The notes beneath the pieces are model-generated. The model did no database searches. It saw only the letters and a list, made by a program, of their open reading frames with translations, and had not been told where the DNA came from. This document shows positions 29,370 through 39,221 of a stretch of 64,000 nt of DNA, piece after piece. The translations under genes and the position numbers were made by a program. The stretch is from Kosakonia sacchari SP1 (GTDB lineage: Bacteria > Pseudomonadota > Gammaproteobacteria > Enterobacterales > Enterobacteriaceae). The stretch lies in assembly GCF_000300455.3 (NCBI RefSeq), contig NZ_CP007215.2, positions 3,968,001 to 4,032,000 of the forward strand, written 5' to 3'. Positions within the stretch are counted from its first letter, which is position 1; each line of letters begins with the position of its first letter.

Positions 29370-31760
29370 ATGGCGGAAACAAAAACTCAACAGTCGCGGC
29401 TGCTTATCATGCTGACGACACTCTTTGCAGCCTTCTGCGGGCTGTATCTTTTAATGGGTGGGGTCTGGCTCGTCAGCATTGGCGGTTCCTGGTACTACCC
29501 CATCGCCGGTCTGGTCATGCTCGGCGTGACATGGCTATTGTGGAAAGGGAAGCGCACCGCGCTATGGCTGTATGCCGCCCTGCTGCTGGCAACCATGATT
29601 TGGGGCGTGTGGGAAGTTGGTTTCGACTTCTGGGCGCTGACGCCGCGTAGCGACATTCTCGTCTTCTTCGGTATCTGGCTGATCCTGCCTTTCGTCTGGC
29701 GTCGTCTGATTGTGCCGTCCAGCGGCGCAGTGGCGGCACTGGTCGTGGCGCTGCTGATTAGCGGCGGCATTCTCACCTGGGCGGGTTTCAACGATCCGCA
29801 AGAAGTTCACGGCACCCTGAGCGCCGATGCCACACCGGCAGCGCCGATTTCACAGGTGGCCGATGGTGACTGGCCAGCCTATGGTCGTAACCAGGAAGGC
29901 CAGCGTTACTCGCCGCTGAAACAGATCAATGCCGATAACGTGAAAAACCTGAAGGAAGCCTGGGTGTTCCGCACCGGCGACCTGAAAATGCCAAACGATC
30001 CCGGTGAAATCACCAACGAAGTGACGCCAATCAAAGTGGGCGACACGCTGTTCCTGTGTACCGCGCACCAGCGTTTGTTTGCGGTTGATGCGGCAACCGG
30101 TAAAGAGAAGTGGCATTTCGATCCGCAACTCAACACCAATCCGTCGTTCCAGCATGTGACCTGCCGCGGTGTTTCGTATCATGAAGCCCGTGCCGATAAC
30201 GCCAGCCCGGATGTGGTTGCGGATTGTCCGCGCCGTATCATCCTGCCGGTAAACGATGGTCGTCTGTTTGCGCTGAATGCGGATAATGGCAAGCTGTGCG
30301 AAACCTTTGCCAACAAAGGCATTCTGAATCTGCAAACCAATATGCCGGACACCACGCCGGGTCTGTATGAGCCGACGTCTCCGCCAATCATCACCGATAA
30401 AACCATCGTGATTGCCGGTTCGGTAACGGATAACTTCTCGACCCGTGAAACCTCTGGTGTTATCCGTGGTTTCGATGTGAACACTGGTAAGCTGTTGTGG
30501 GCCTTCGATCCGGGCGCGAAAGATCCGAACGCGATCCCATCCGATGAACACACCTTCACTTTTAACTCGCCGAACTCATGGGCACCTGCGGCCTATGACG
30601 CGAAACTGGATTTAGTCTATCTGCCGATGGGCGTGACCACTCCGGATATCTGGGGCGGCAACCGCACACCTGAGCAGGAGCGCTATGCCAGCTCGATCGT
30701 CGCGCTGAATGCCACTACCGGTAAGCTCGCCTGGAGTTACCAGACCGTACACCACGATCTGTGGGATATGGATATGCCGTCCCAGCCGACGCTGGCGGAC
30801 ATTACCGTGAACGGTAAAACCGTGCCGGTGATCTACGCGCCGGCGAAAACCGGCAACATTTTCGTCCTCGATCGTACCAACGGTAAGCTGGTGGTTCCGG
30901 CACCGGAAAAACCGGTTCCGCAAGGCGCGGCAAAAGGCGATTACGTAGCCAAAACGCAGCCCTTCTCCGACCTGAGTTTCCGTCCGAAGAAAGACCTGAG
31001 CGGCGCGGATATGTGGGGCGCGACCATGTTCGACCAACTGGTGTGCCGCGTGATGTTCCATCAGATGCGCTATGAAGGTATCTTTACGCCGCCATCTGAG
31101 CAGGGCACGCTGGTATTCCCGGGGAACCTGGGGATGTTCGAATGGGGCGGTATCTCCGTTGATCCAAACCGTCAGGTGGCGATTGCCAACCCAATGGCGC
31201 TGCCGTTTGTATCAAAACTGATCCCGCGTGGACCAGGCAACCCGATGGAGCCGCCGAAAGATGCGAAAGGCACCGGTTCGGAATCCGGTATTCAGCCGCA
31301 GTATGGCGTGCCGTTTGGCGTGACGCTGAACCCGTTCCTCTCGCCGTTCGGTTTGCCGTGTAAACAACCGGCCTGGGGCTACATTTCCGCCCTGGATCTA
31401 AAAACCAACCAGGTGGTGTGGAAAAAACGTATTGGTACGCCGCAAGACAGCATGCCGTTCCCGATGCCAGTCCCAGTGCCGTTCAATATGGGGATGCCGA
31501 TGCTTGGTGGCCCAATCTCCACCGCCGGTAATGTGCTGTTTATCGCCGCGACCGCAGATAACTACCTGCGCGCTTATAACATGAGCAACGGTGAGAAACT
31601 GTGGCAGGGCCGTTTGCCGGCCGGTGGCCAGGCAACGCCGATGACTTATGAAGTGAATGGCAAGCAGTACGTGGTCATTTCCGCAGGCGGTCACGGTTCG
31701 TTCGGTACCAAAATGGGCGATTACATTGTCGCTTATGCACTACCGGATGACGCCAAATAA
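29370..31760 (+). CDS. gcd: Gcd, membrane-bound PQQ-dependent glucose dehydrogenase
   Basis: Gcd oxidises glucose to gluconolactone at the periplasmic face and passes electrons to ubiquinone. The 796 residues match the E. coli length. Five N-terminal membrane segments (about 1-140) are followed by an eight-bladed propeller with WPAYGRNQEGQRYSPL, GDTLFLCTAHQRLFAVD and GYISALDLKTNQVVWKKRIG. In bacteria that also make PQQ this enzyme drives acid secretion and phosphate solubilisation; no pqq genes are in the window. ATG 29370 is chosen over 29361 by alignment. It converges on cueO. Confidence 0.96.
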   Translation: MAETKTQQSRLLIMLTTLFAAFCGLYLLMGGVWLVSIGGSWYYPIAGLVMLGVTWLLWKGKRTALWLYAALLLATMIWGVWEVGFDFWALTPRSDILVFFGIWLILPFVWRRLIVPSSGAVAALVVALLISGGILTWAGFNDPQEVHGTLSADATPAAPISQVADGDWPAYGRNQEGQRYSPLKQINADNVKNLKEAWVFRTGDLKMPNDPGEITNEVTPIKVGDTLFLCTAHQRLFAVDAATGKEKWHFDPQLNTNPSFQHVTCRGVSYHEARADNASPDVVADCPRRIILPVNDGRLFALNADNGKLCETFANKGILNLQTNMPDTTPGLYEPTSPPIITDKTIVIAGSVTDNFSTRETSGVIRGFDVNTGKLLWAFDPGAKDPNAIPSDEHTFTFNSPNSWAPAAYDAKLDLVYLPMGVTTPDIWGGNRTPEQERYASSIVALNATTGKLAWSYQTVHHDLWDMDMPSQPTLADITVNGKTVPVIYAPAKTGNIFVLDRTNGKLVVPAPEKPVPQGAAKGDYVAKTQPFSDLSFRPKKDLSGADMWGATMFDQLVCRVMFHQMRYEGIFTPPSEQGTLVFPGNLGMFEWGGISVDPNRQVAIANPMALPFVSKLIPRGPGNPMEPPKDAKGTGSESGIQPQYGVPFGVTLNPFLSPFGLPCKQPAWGYISALDLKTNQVVWKKRIGTPQDSMPFPMPVPVPFNMGMPMLGGPISTAGNVLFIAATADNYLRAYNMSNGEKLWQGRLPAGGQATPMTYEVNGKQYVVISAGGHGSFGTKMGDYIVAYALPDDAK

Positions 31761-31806
31761 TCCGCTTTCTCCCTGAGCGGGAGCGGTAAATATTACTGGC
31801 TATAAA

Positions 31807-31846
31807 AAATCCCCTCTGCCATCTGGCACGAGGGGATTTCTTTTTT
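31807..31846. terminator. Bidirectional terminator between gcd and cueO
   Basis: AAATCCCCTC and GAGGGGATTT form a 10-bp stem, with a T-run (31841-31846) for gcd and an A-run on the other side that serves cueO on the minus strand. Confidence 0.88.
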
Positions 31847-31883
31847 CGGCCACAAACCATTGCATAAAGCGGAGCGTTAAGCG

Positions 31884-33509
31884 CTACACCGTAAACCCTA
31901 GCATCATTCCGGTATCTTCATGTTCCAGCAGGTGGCAGTGCGCCATATACGCAAATTCTTTCGGCGCGTCATGCTGGAAACGCACTAACACTTCGCTGCG
32001 CGCGCCATACACTTCAACCGTATCTTTCCAGCCTGCGCGATGCGCCGCTGGCGGTTTGCCATTTTCCGACAAAATGCGGAACTGGGTGCCGTGAATATGA
32101 AACGGGTGCAACATCATGTCGCCCTCGCCGGAAATTACCCAGCGCTCATACTGCCCTTTTTGCGCGGCAAATTGCGGCGTCGCCATATCAAAGGCTTTGC
32201 CGTTGATGCGGTTGGCGTTATGAAAATCAAAACCGTTGCCGCCGTGGTTCATCTGACCGCTACCCATCTGGCTATGGTCCATCTGACCATTATCCATTTG
32301 CATATTGCCCATCTGGCTATGGTTCATCTGGCCATGACCCATTTGCATATTACCCATCTGCCCGTGGCCCATCATCCCGGCCATCGCGCTATCGCCATAC
32401 TTCTGCTGTAGCGCCTGCATGCCCATCATATCGAGCATCGGATCCATCGACAGTTGCAAGGTGCGCTGCGTTAATCCTTCAAGCGCGGGTAAGCCCGGCA
32501 GTGTTGCCAGCGTATCCGGTAACGTGCCAGAAGCGGTCACCTGTAATGGCTGGATGCGCAGCACCGGTTGCGGCTGGTCAAACGGCGCAACGGTCATTCC
32601 CATCTGCTGAACTGGTAAGGTCAGCAGATCAAACGGCTTACCGTTGCTGGTATCAACCAATACTTCAAAGCGCTCGCCCATCAGCATCGGTAGCTCGCTC
32701 ACTTTCACCGGCTCACTGAGCAAACCGCCGTCGCTGGCTACCACATACAACGGCCGTTGATCGCTGGTGGCAAACTTCAGCGAGCGCGCATTGCAGCCAT
32801 TCAATAAACGCAAGCGCAGCCAGCCGCGCGGGGCGGAATGCTGCGGATAAAGGGCGCCGTTGGTGAGCAGCGTATCGCCAAACCAGCCAACGGCCGCGCT
32901 CATCACATCCAGTTGGTAGTCAATCTGCCCGTTGTCAGTGAATTTTTTGTCCTGCACGATGACCGGCACGTCATCAATGCCCCACTGCTGCGGCAGGCGC
33001 AATTTACGGCTGTTCTCATCCTCAATCAGCACCAGCCCCGCCAGCCCCATCGCAACTTGTCGACCAGTCTTGCCGTGTTGATGCGGGTGGAACCAGCATG
33101 TCGCCGCCTGCTGTGTGGGAGTAAACGTCACCGTTCGGCTAGCGCCGGGTTTAATGATGCCTTGCGGCCCACCATCGACCTCGCCCGGCACCTCAACACC
33201 GTGCCAGTGCACGGTGGTCTCTTCAGCCAGTGTATTGCGGATCTCAACGGTCACCTCACGCCCCTGACGGAGCTGAAGCGCCGGGCCTAACAGCGCACCG
33301 TTGTATCCCCAGGTCGCGGCGCGTTTATTGCCAAACAGGGTTTCGCCCGCCTGCACCGTTAACACGATGCGGTTTTGCGCGTCGGCGGCGAGTAACGGTG
33401 GTACAGGCAATGCGGGGCGCTCAGCGGCGAACAGCGAACGGCTCCATAACGGCAGCGCGCTCATCACCCCCAGCGCAGCGGAATATTTCAAGAAATCTCG
33501 GCGTTGCAT
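31884..33509 (-). CDS. cueO: CueO, periplasmic multicopper oxidase (cuprous oxidase)
   Basis: CueO oxidises Cu(I) in the periplasm and protects against copper. The 541 residues have a Tat signal ([13 protein letters not shown]) and the copper motifs [24 protein letters not shown] and [13 protein letters not shown]. Its Met-rich insert is unusual: residues about 381-420 are eight consecutive five-residue units ending in Gln-Met (for example [15 protein letters not shown]). E. coli CueO is 516 residues with a shorter, irregular insert. Start 33509 has AAGGA seven bases upstream; the ATG at 33515 is too close to it. A CueR-type promoter precedes the gene. Confidence 0.96.
   Translation of the reverse strand: MQRRDFLKYSAALGVMSALPLWSRSLFAAERPALPVPPLLAADAQNRIVLTVQAGETLFGNKRAATWGYNGALLGPALQLRQGREVTVEIRNTLAEETTVHWHGVEVPGEVDGGPQGIIKPGASRTVTFTPTQQAATCWFHPHQHGKTGRQVAMGLAGLVLIEDENSRKLRLPQQWGIDDVPVIVQDKKFTDNGQIDYQLDVMSAAVGWFGDTLLTNGALYPQHSAPRGWLRLRLLNGCNARSLKFATSDQRPLYVVASDGGLLSEPVKVSELPMLMGERFEVLVDTSNGKPFDLLTLPVQQMGMTVAPFDQPQPVLRIQPLQVTASGTLPDTLATLPGLPALEGLTQRTLQLSMDPMLDMMGMQALQQKYGDSAMAGMMGHGQMGNMQMGHGQMNHSQMGNMQMDNGQMDHSQMGSGQMNHGGNGFDFHNANRINGKAFDMATPQFAAQKGQYERWVISGEGDMMLHPFHIHGTQFRILSENGKPPAAHRAGWKDTVEVYGARSEVLVRFQHDAPKEFAYMAHCHLLEHEDTGMMLGFTV
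32250..32369 (-). repeat. 15-bp tandem repeat encoding the CueO Met-rich array
   Basis: Eight in-frame 15-base units each encode x-x-x-Gln-Met. The units differ at several positions, and the pairs [10 protein letters not shown] and the xHSQM units recur, suggesting expansion by duplication of one or two units. The copy number could vary between strains without breaking the frame. Confidence 0.85.
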
Positions 33510-33543
33510 GGGCATTTCCTTATCGATTGCAGGTCATCTTTTG

Positions 33544-33574
33544 AGCTTAAACCCTCCCCCTGCCGGAAGGTCAA
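33544..33574 (-). promoter_or_regulatory. CueR-type promoter of cueO
   Basis: The minus strand reads TTGACC (-35), a 19-base spacer and TAAGCT (-10). The spacer contains the imperfect dyad ACCTTCC/GGGAGGGT. An overlong 19-bp spacer with a central dyad is the MerR-family layout, and the left half equals the CueR site of E. coli copA and cueO. Confidence 0.75.
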
Positions 33575-33653
33575 GAAAAGAGGCAATAATAAATATCGTC
33601 GCCATATCCGGACTGTGCTAACGTTTAAATTCCGTTACGCCGTGGTAGAAATA

Positions 33654-34001
33654 ATGAAGACGTTTTTCAGAACAATTGTCCTGGGCAGCTTGCTGGCTGT
33701 CTCCGCCAACAGTTACGCACTGAGTGAATCCGAAGCTGAAGACATGGCCGATCTCACGGCAGTGTTTGTATTTTTGAAAAACGACTGCGGTTATAACAAT
33801 TTACCTAATGGGCAGATCCGCCGCGCACTGGTTTTTTTCGCCCAGCAAAACCAGTGGGATCTCAGCAACTACGATACGTGGGACATGAAATCGCTTGGCG
33901 AAGAGAGTTACCGCGATCTCAGCGGTATTGGCATTCCGACCGCCAAAAAATGTAAAGCCCTCGCCCGCGACTCCCTGAGCCTGCTCGCCTACGTCAAATA
34001 A
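33654..34001 (+). CDS. yacC: YacC, small secreted protein with signal peptide
   Basis: The 115-residue protein matches E. coli YacC at the same length. It has a Sec signal peptide (KTFFRTIVLGSLLAVSANSYA) and a mature part of about 93 residues with two cysteines (NDCGYNN, KKCKALA) that may form a disulfide. It has been classed as a PulS/OutS-like pilotin family member; no function is demonstrated for YacC. A longer open frame upstream crosses the cueO promoter region and is not used. Confidence 0.9.
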   Translation: MKTFFRTIVLGSLLAVSANSYALSESEAEDMADLTAVFVFLKNDCGYNNLPNGQIRRALVFFAQQNQWDLSNYDTWDMKSLGEESYRDLSGIGIPTAKKCKALARDSLSLLAYVK

Positions 34002-34087
34002 CGGTGAACTTTTGACCGTGCATCGCTAAGCAGAGTTAGCTATGATGTTGCGCCCGTTTTTCGCGGGTGTTAACAAAGGAGCTACCG

Positions 34088-34948
34088 ATGGCCGATAACA
34101 ACGTATGGCAAGAGACGCTGCACGACCATTTTGGTCAATACTTTGCCGTTGATAAGGTGCTGTATCACGAAAAGACCGATCATCAGGATCTGATTATTTT
34201 CGAGAACGCCGCTTTTGGCCGCGTTATGGCGCTGGATGGCGTGGTGCAAACCACCGAACGTGACGAGTTTATCTATCACGAAATGATGACCCATGTTCCG
34301 CTGCTGGCGCACGGCCACGCGAAACATGTGCTGATCATCGGCGGCGGCGACGGCGCGATGCTGCGCGAAGTCACCCGCCATAAAAATATTGAAACCATCA
34401 CCATGGTAGAAATCGACGCTGGCGTCGTCTCTTTCTGCCGCCAGTATCTGCCAAAGCACAATGCAGGCGCCTATGACGATCCGCGTTTTACGCTGGTGAT
34501 CGACGACGGCGTGAACTTTGTTACTCACACTGACCAAACGTTTGACGTGATTATCTCGGACTGTACCGATCCGATCGGGCCAGGCGAGAGCTTGTTTACC
34601 TCTGCGTTTTATGAAGGCTGCAAACGCTGCCTGAACCCTGGCGGGATCTTCGTCGCGCAAAACGGCGTCAGTTTCTTACAGCAAGATGAAGCGGTCGACA
34701 GCTACCGCAAGCTCGGCCACTATTTCAGCGATGTCGGCTTCTATCAGGCGGCGGTGCCAACCTATTACGGCGGCATTATGACGTTCGCCTGGGCCACGGA
34801 TAACGAAGCACTGCGCCATCTCTCAACCGAGATTATTGCCGCCCGTTTCCACAATGCCAGTCTCACCTGCCGCTACTACAACCCGGCGATTCATACGGCA
34901 GCCTTTGCCCTGCCGCAATATTTACATGATGCACTGGCTGCACAGTAA
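34088..34948 (+). CDS. speE: SpeE, spermidine synthase
   Basis: SpeE transfers aminopropyl from decarboxylated S-adenosylmethionine to putrescine. The 286 residues have the nucleotide-binding glycine-rich [14 protein letters not shown] and the catalytic [13 protein letters not shown] 34088 follows AAGGAG. The gene precedes speD by 20 bases in the conserved speED operon, which makes and uses the aminopropyl donor. Confidence 0.97.
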   Translation: MADNNVWQETLHDHFGQYFAVDKVLYHEKTDHQDLIIFENAAFGRVMALDGVVQTTERDEFIYHEMMTHVPLLAHGHAKHVLIIGGGDGAMLREVTRHKNIETITMVEIDAGVVSFCRQYLPKHNAGAYDDPRFTLVIDDGVNFVTHTDQTFDVIISDCTDPIGPGESLFTSAFYEGCKRCLNPGGIFVAQNGVSFLQQDEAVDSYRKLGHYFSDVGFYQAAVPTYYGGIMTFAWATDNEALRHLSTEIIAARFHNASLTCRYYNPAIHTAAFALPQYLHDALAAQ

Positions 34949-34968
34949 CACTAAGGGGGTGATAAAAA

Positions 34969-35763
34969 TTGAAAAAGCTTAAACTACATGGCTTTAACAA
35001 CCTGACCAAAAGCCTGAGTTTTTGTATCTACGACATTTGCTACGCCAAAACCGCAGAAGAGCGTGATGGCTATATTGCCTATATCGATGAACTCTATAAC
35101 GCCAACCGTTTGACCGAGATCCTCACGGAAACCTGTAACATCATTGGCGCAAACATTTTGAACATTGCCCGCCAGGATTACGAGCCGCAAGGCGCGAGCG
35201 TAACCATTCTGGTGAGCGAAGAGCCTGTCGACCCGCAGCTTATCGACAAAACCGAGCACCCAGGCCCGCTGCCGGAAGCGGTTGTCGCGCATCTGGATAA
35301 AAGCCATATCTGCATGCACACCTACCCGGAAAGCCATCCGGAAGGCGGTTTGTGTACTTTCCGCGCGGATATTGAAGTCTCAACCTGCGGCGTGATTTCA
35401 CCGCTGAAAGCGCTGAATTACCTGATTCACCAGCTCGAATCCGATATTGTCACCGTCGATTACCGCGTGCGCGGCTTTACCCGCGATATCAACGGCATGA
35501 AACACTTTATCGATCATGAGATTAATTCGATTCAGAACTTCATGTCAGATGACATGAAATCGCTGTATGACATGGTGGACGTTAACGTGTATCAGGAAAA
35601 TATCTTCCATACCAAGATGTTGCTTAAAGAGTTCGACCTTAAGCACTACATGTTTCATACCAAACCGGAAGATTTAACGCCGCAAGAACGTAAAGAGATC
35701 ACCGAAGCGCTGTGGAAAGAGATGCGCGAGATCTACTACGGCCGCAACATTCCGGCCGTGTAA
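34969..35763 (+). CDS. speD: SpeD, S-adenosylmethionine decarboxylase proenzyme
   Basis: SpeD produces decarboxylated SAM for spermidine synthesis. The 264-residue proenzyme self-cleaves at Lys111-Ser112 ([14 protein letters not shown]) to give the pyruvoyl group. The start is TTG, with a strong AAGGGGGTG site upstream, as in E. coli. It is the second gene of speED and converges on yacL. Confidence 0.97.
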   Translation: MKKLKLHGFNNLTKSLSFCIYDICYAKTAEERDGYIAYIDELYNANRLTEILTETCNIIGANILNIARQDYEPQGASVTILVSEEPVDPQLIDKTEHPGPLPEAVVAHLDKSHICMHTYPESHPEGGLCTFRADIEVSTCGVISPLKALNYLIHQLESDIVTVDYRVRGFTRDINGMKHFIDHEINSIQNFMSDDMKSLYDMVDVNVYQENIFHTKMLLKEFDLKHYMFHTKPEDLTPQERKEITEALWKEMREIYYGRNIPAV

Positions 35764-35768
35764 CGCAC

Positions 35769-35791
35769 CAGGGGCGCAAGGACGCGCCCTG
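35769..35791. terminator. Hairpin between speD and yacL
   Basis: CAGGG-G-CGC and GCG-CCCTG pair with one bulge in the 29-base gap between the two converging genes. There is no T-run, so its strength is uncertain. Confidence 0.45.
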
Positions 35792-35792
35792 A

Positions 35793-36155
35793 TTAACGTT
35801 GCTGGAGGAACTGCCGGTAAGCCGCCACCACCTGAAGGAAATCCTCAACGCCGCATAGCGACAGGCTCTCTTCGTCGTAGTAACTCATTCCCTCTTCCAT
35901 TTCATCGCCGGAAAATTCCAGCTGGTTCGCGCGAATCATCACCTCTTCGCCATCCAGCCACAGCGTGTATTCATGACCCGCACGTTGCCAGGAACGTTCA
36001 CTGCCTTTCACCGTTTTCGCCGCCTGCTCCACTTCATCGAGCAGCGCCAGGTTCTCTTTCACTTCTTCATTGAACCAGTGCCCCACCACTTCATGGCCCA
36101 TCGACATGCGCACTTTTACCACTCCGGTGATATCACGCAAAAATTCGTAATCCAT
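35793..36155 (-). CDS. yacL: YacL, UPF0231 family protein
   Basis: This small acidic protein of 120 residues matches E. coli YacL ([20 protein letters not shown]). No function is established, and I see no signal, membrane segment or catalytic motif. It sits between speD and acnB as in E. coli. Confidence 0.92.
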   Translation of the reverse strand: MDYEFLRDITGVVKVRMSMGHEVVGHWFNEEVKENLALLDEVEQAAKTVKGSERSWQRAGHEYTLWLDGEEVMIRANQLEFSGDEMEEGMSYYDEESLSLCGVEDFLQVVAAYRQFLQQR

Positions 36156-36317
36156 AATCGCTTCCTCATGCAGGCAAATCGCCGCCTATGCAGTAATTAT
36201 CGCAGCACAATACAAGAAAAAAAGCGCAGCGGCCGGAAGCGAGGAAAAATAACCGCTCAGGCGAAGAGAAAATAAGCGCGGGAGGCGTTTTAGCGGCAGG
36301 AATAAAAACAGGCGGGC

Positions 36318-36343
36318 AAAAAAAAGCCACCCCGCAGGGTGGC
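36318..36343 (-). terminator. acnB terminator
   Basis: On the minus strand GCCACCC and GGGTGGC (loop TGCG) are followed by eight T residues, nine bases after the acnB stop. Confidence 0.9.
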
Positions 36344-36351
36344 CTTCGTTA

Positions 36352-38949
36352 TCAGACGGCAGTCTGGAAAATCACGCCGTCCGCTTTTTCGGTGTACTGA
36401 TTCAACTGGTCAAAGTTGAGGTAACGGTAAGTATCGACAGCGGTTTTATCCACCTGCGCCATAAAGTTGAGATACTCTTCCGGCGTTGGCAGTTTACCGA
36501 TCAGCGCCGACACCGCCGCCAGCTCCGCAGAAGCCAGATAGACGTTCGCACCGGTGCCTAAACGGTTCGGGAAGTTACGGGTCGAGGTGGACACCACCGT
36601 CGCGCCGTCAGCGACACGCGCCTGGTTACCCATACACAGAGAGCAACCCGGGATCTCGATACGCGCCCCGCTCTTACCAAACACGCTGTAGTAGCCCTCT
36701 TCGGTTAACTGCGCGGCGTCCATACGGGTCGGCGGCGCTACCCACAAGCGGGTCGGCAACTGGCCTTTATGGCTATCCAGCAGTTTACCGGCTGCGCGGA
36801 AATGACCGATGTTGGTCATGCAGGAACCGATGAACACTTCGTCGATGCTTGCGCCCTGAACGTCAGAGAGCAGACGCGCATCGTCCGGATCGTTCGGTGC
36901 ACAGAGAATCGGCTCTTTGATTTCCGCCAGATCGATCTCGATCACCGCCGCGTATTCCGCGTCGGCATCCGCTTCCAGCAGTTGCGGATCGGCCAGCCAT
37001 TTCTCCATGCCCTGGATACGGCGCTCCAGCGTACGGCGGTCGCCGTAGCCTTCGGCAATCATCCACTTCAGCAGCACGATGTTGGAGTTCAGATACTCAA
37101 TAATCGGCTCTTTGTTCAGCTTAATGGTACAACCAGCAGCGGAACGCTCAGCAGAAGCATCGGTCAGCTCAAACGCCTGCTCGACTTTCAGATCCGGCAG
37201 ACCTTCGATCTCCAGAATGCGGCCGGAGAAGATGTTTTTCTTACCTTTCTTCTCAACGGTCAGCAGACCCTGTTTGATCGCGTACAGCGGGATCGCATGC
37301 ACCAGATCGCGCAGCGTAATACCCGGCTGCATTTTGCCTTTAAAGCGCACCAGCACTGATTCCGGCATATCCAGCGGCATCACGCCGGTCGCAGCGGCAA
37401 ACGCCACCAGACCTGAACCCGCCGGGAAGGAGATACCAATCGGGAAACGGGTATGAGAGTCACCACCGGTACCGACGGTATCCGGCAGCAGCATACGGTT
37501 CAGCCACGAGTGGATAACGCCGTCGCCCGGACGCAGCGAAACACCGCCACGGTTCATAATGAAGTCCGGCAGCGTGTGGTGTGTGGTCACGTCAACCGGC
37601 TTCGGATACGCCGCCGTGTGGCAGAAGGACTGCATCACCAGATCGGACGAGAAGCCCAGGCACGCCAAGTCTTTCAGTTCATCACGCGTCATCGGCCCGG
37701 TGGTGTCCTGAGAACCCACAGAGGTCATTTTTGGTTCGCAGTAAGCGCCAGGGCGGACACCGGCCACACCGCAGGCACGACCAACCATTTTTTGTGCCAG
37801 CGAATAACCACGGTTGCTTTCGGCCACGTCTTTCGCCTGACGGAAAACGTCGCTGTGCGGCAGGCCCAGCGCTTCACGCGCTTTGGTGGTCAAGCCACGG
37901 CCGATAATCAGCGGAATACGGCCACCGGCGCGCACTTCGTCAATCAGCACTTCGGTTTTCAGCTCAAAGCTCGCCAGCAGTTCGCCGGTTTCGTGGTTAC
38001 GTACTTCGCCTTTGAACGGGTAAACGTCAATCACGTCGCCCATGTTCAGGCTGTTAACATCCACTTCGATCGGCAGCGCGCCGGCATCTTCCATGGTGTT
38101 AAAGAAAATTGGCGCGATTTTGCCGCCCAGCACCAGGCCGCCGCCGCGTTTGTTCGGCACAAACGGAATGTCGTCGCCCATAAACCACAGCACCGAGTTG
38201 GTGGCGGATTTACGCGAAGAACCGGTGCCCACAACATCACCCACATAGGCCAGCGGGAAACCTTTTTTCGCCAACTGCTCGATCTGTTTGATCGGACCAA
38301 CGCTACCCGGCTGATCCGGCTCAATACCTTCACGGGCGTTTTTCAGCATCGCCAGCGCGTGCAGCGGAATATCCGGGCGCGACCAGGCATCCGGTGCCGG
38401 GGAAAGGTCATCGGTGTTGGTTTCACCCGTTACTTTGAAAACAGTAACAGTGATTTTCTCGGCCAGCGCCGGGCGGCTCAGGAACCATTCGGCATCAGCC
38501 CAGGACTGCATCACTTGTTTGGCGTAGGCGTTGCCCGCTTTCGCTTTCTCTTCCACGTCGTAGAAGTTATCGAACATCAGCAGCGTGTGGGACAGGGCTT
38601 TGGCGGCGATCGGCGCGAGCTTTTCGCTATCCAGCGCGTCAATCAGCGGGTGAATGTTATAGCCGCCCTGCATGGTGCCCAGCAGTTCAATCGCTTTTTC
38701 AGGGGTAACCAGTGGGGAGGTGGCATCGCCTTTGGCGATAGCGGCAAGGAAACCTGCTTTTACATAGGCAGCTTCATCAACGCCCGGTGGGACACGGTTA
38801 GCCAGCAGGTCAATCAGAAATTCTTCTTCGCCAGCAGGCGGGTTCTTCAGCAGCTCGACAAGGCCTGCCATTTGGGTTGCATCTAATGGTTTTGGCGCAA
38901 TCCCCTCAGCGGCACGTTCAGCTACGTGCTTACGGTATTCTTCTAGCAC
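36352..38949 (-). CDS. acnB: AcnB, aconitate hydratase B
   Basis: AcnB is the main TCA-cycle aconitase, interconverting citrate and isocitrate, and binds its own mRNA as an apo-protein. The 865 residues equal the E. coli length. Cluster cysteines are in [11 protein letters not shown] and in [10 protein letters not shown]. The N-terminal HEAT-like and swivel domains precede the catalytic part, the AcnB arrangement. The start is GTG (VLEEYRKH) with GAGGAG seven bases upstream. The frame is open 17 codons further but without family support. Confidence 0.97.
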   Translation of the reverse strand: MLEEYRKHVAERAAEGIAPKPLDATQMAGLVELLKNPPAGEEEFLIDLLANRVPPGVDEAAYVKAGFLAAIAKGDATSPLVTPEKAIELLGTMQGGYNIHPLIDALDSEKLAPIAAKALSHTLLMFDNFYDVEEKAKAGNAYAKQVMQSWADAEWFLSRPALAEKITVTVFKVTGETNTDDLSPAPDAWSRPDIPLHALAMLKNAREGIEPDQPGSVGPIKQIEQLAKKGFPLAYVGDVVGTGSSRKSATNSVLWFMGDDIPFVPNKRGGGLVLGGKIAPIFFNTMEDAGALPIEVDVNSLNMGDVIDVYPFKGEVRNHETGELLASFELKTEVLIDEVRAGGRIPLIIGRGLTTKAREALGLPHSDVFRQAKDVAESNRGYSLAQKMVGRACGVAGVRPGAYCEPKMTSVGSQDTTGPMTRDELKDLACLGFSSDLVMQSFCHTAAYPKPVDVTTHHTLPDFIMNRGGVSLRPGDGVIHSWLNRMLLPDTVGTGGDSHTRFPIGISFPAGSGLVAFAAATGVMPLDMPESVLVRFKGKMQPGITLRDLVHAIPLYAIKQGLLTVEKKGKKNIFSGRILEIEGLPDLKVEQAFELTDASAERSAAGCTIKLNKEPIIEYLNSNIVLLKWMIAEGYGDRRTLERRIQGMEKWLADPQLLEADADAEYAAVIEIDLAEIKEPILCAPNDPDDARLLSDVQGASIDEVFIGSCMTNIGHFRAAGKLLDSHKGQLPTRLWVAPPTRMDAAQLTEEGYYSVFGKSGARIEIPGCSLCMGNQARVADGATVVSTSTRNFPNRLGTGANVYLASAELAAVSALIGKLPTPEEYLNFMAQVDKTAVDTYRYLNFDQLNQYTEKADGVIFQTAV

Positions 38950-39184
38950 GACGGTTCTCCTCGCTCTCATTGTCATAATGCGGCAGGCGTTTCTCTTCAC
39001 GCTCCTGTGAGACAGCAGTTTGTAGGGTAAATCCGCGAACCGCGTCGGGCAGCATAGCAGGATTTTCAGGGGGTGTTAATCTGTTTACAAAAAAGCAACA
39101 TTAAATACTTGCTGAATCGTTAAAGACGGAATAAAGCAGGCGGGAGAAGGTTTTAACGACAGAGAATCCTCGCCCGCAGAAATG

Positions 39185-39208
39185 AAAAACGGCCCCGCAG
39201 GACCGTTT
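39185..39208 (-). terminator. Terminator of the unknown gene at 39222
   Basis: On the minus strand AAACGGTCC and GGGCCGTTT pair (one G-U) around TGCG and run into TTTTTCATT, 13 bases after the stop. Confidence 0.8.
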
Positions 39209-39221
39209 GGTTACGCGGCTG

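Noticed and set aside
37453-38886. 477-codon open frame on the plus strand
   Set aside because: Antisense to acnB; Arg/His/Gln/Phe-rich shadow of a conserved gene.
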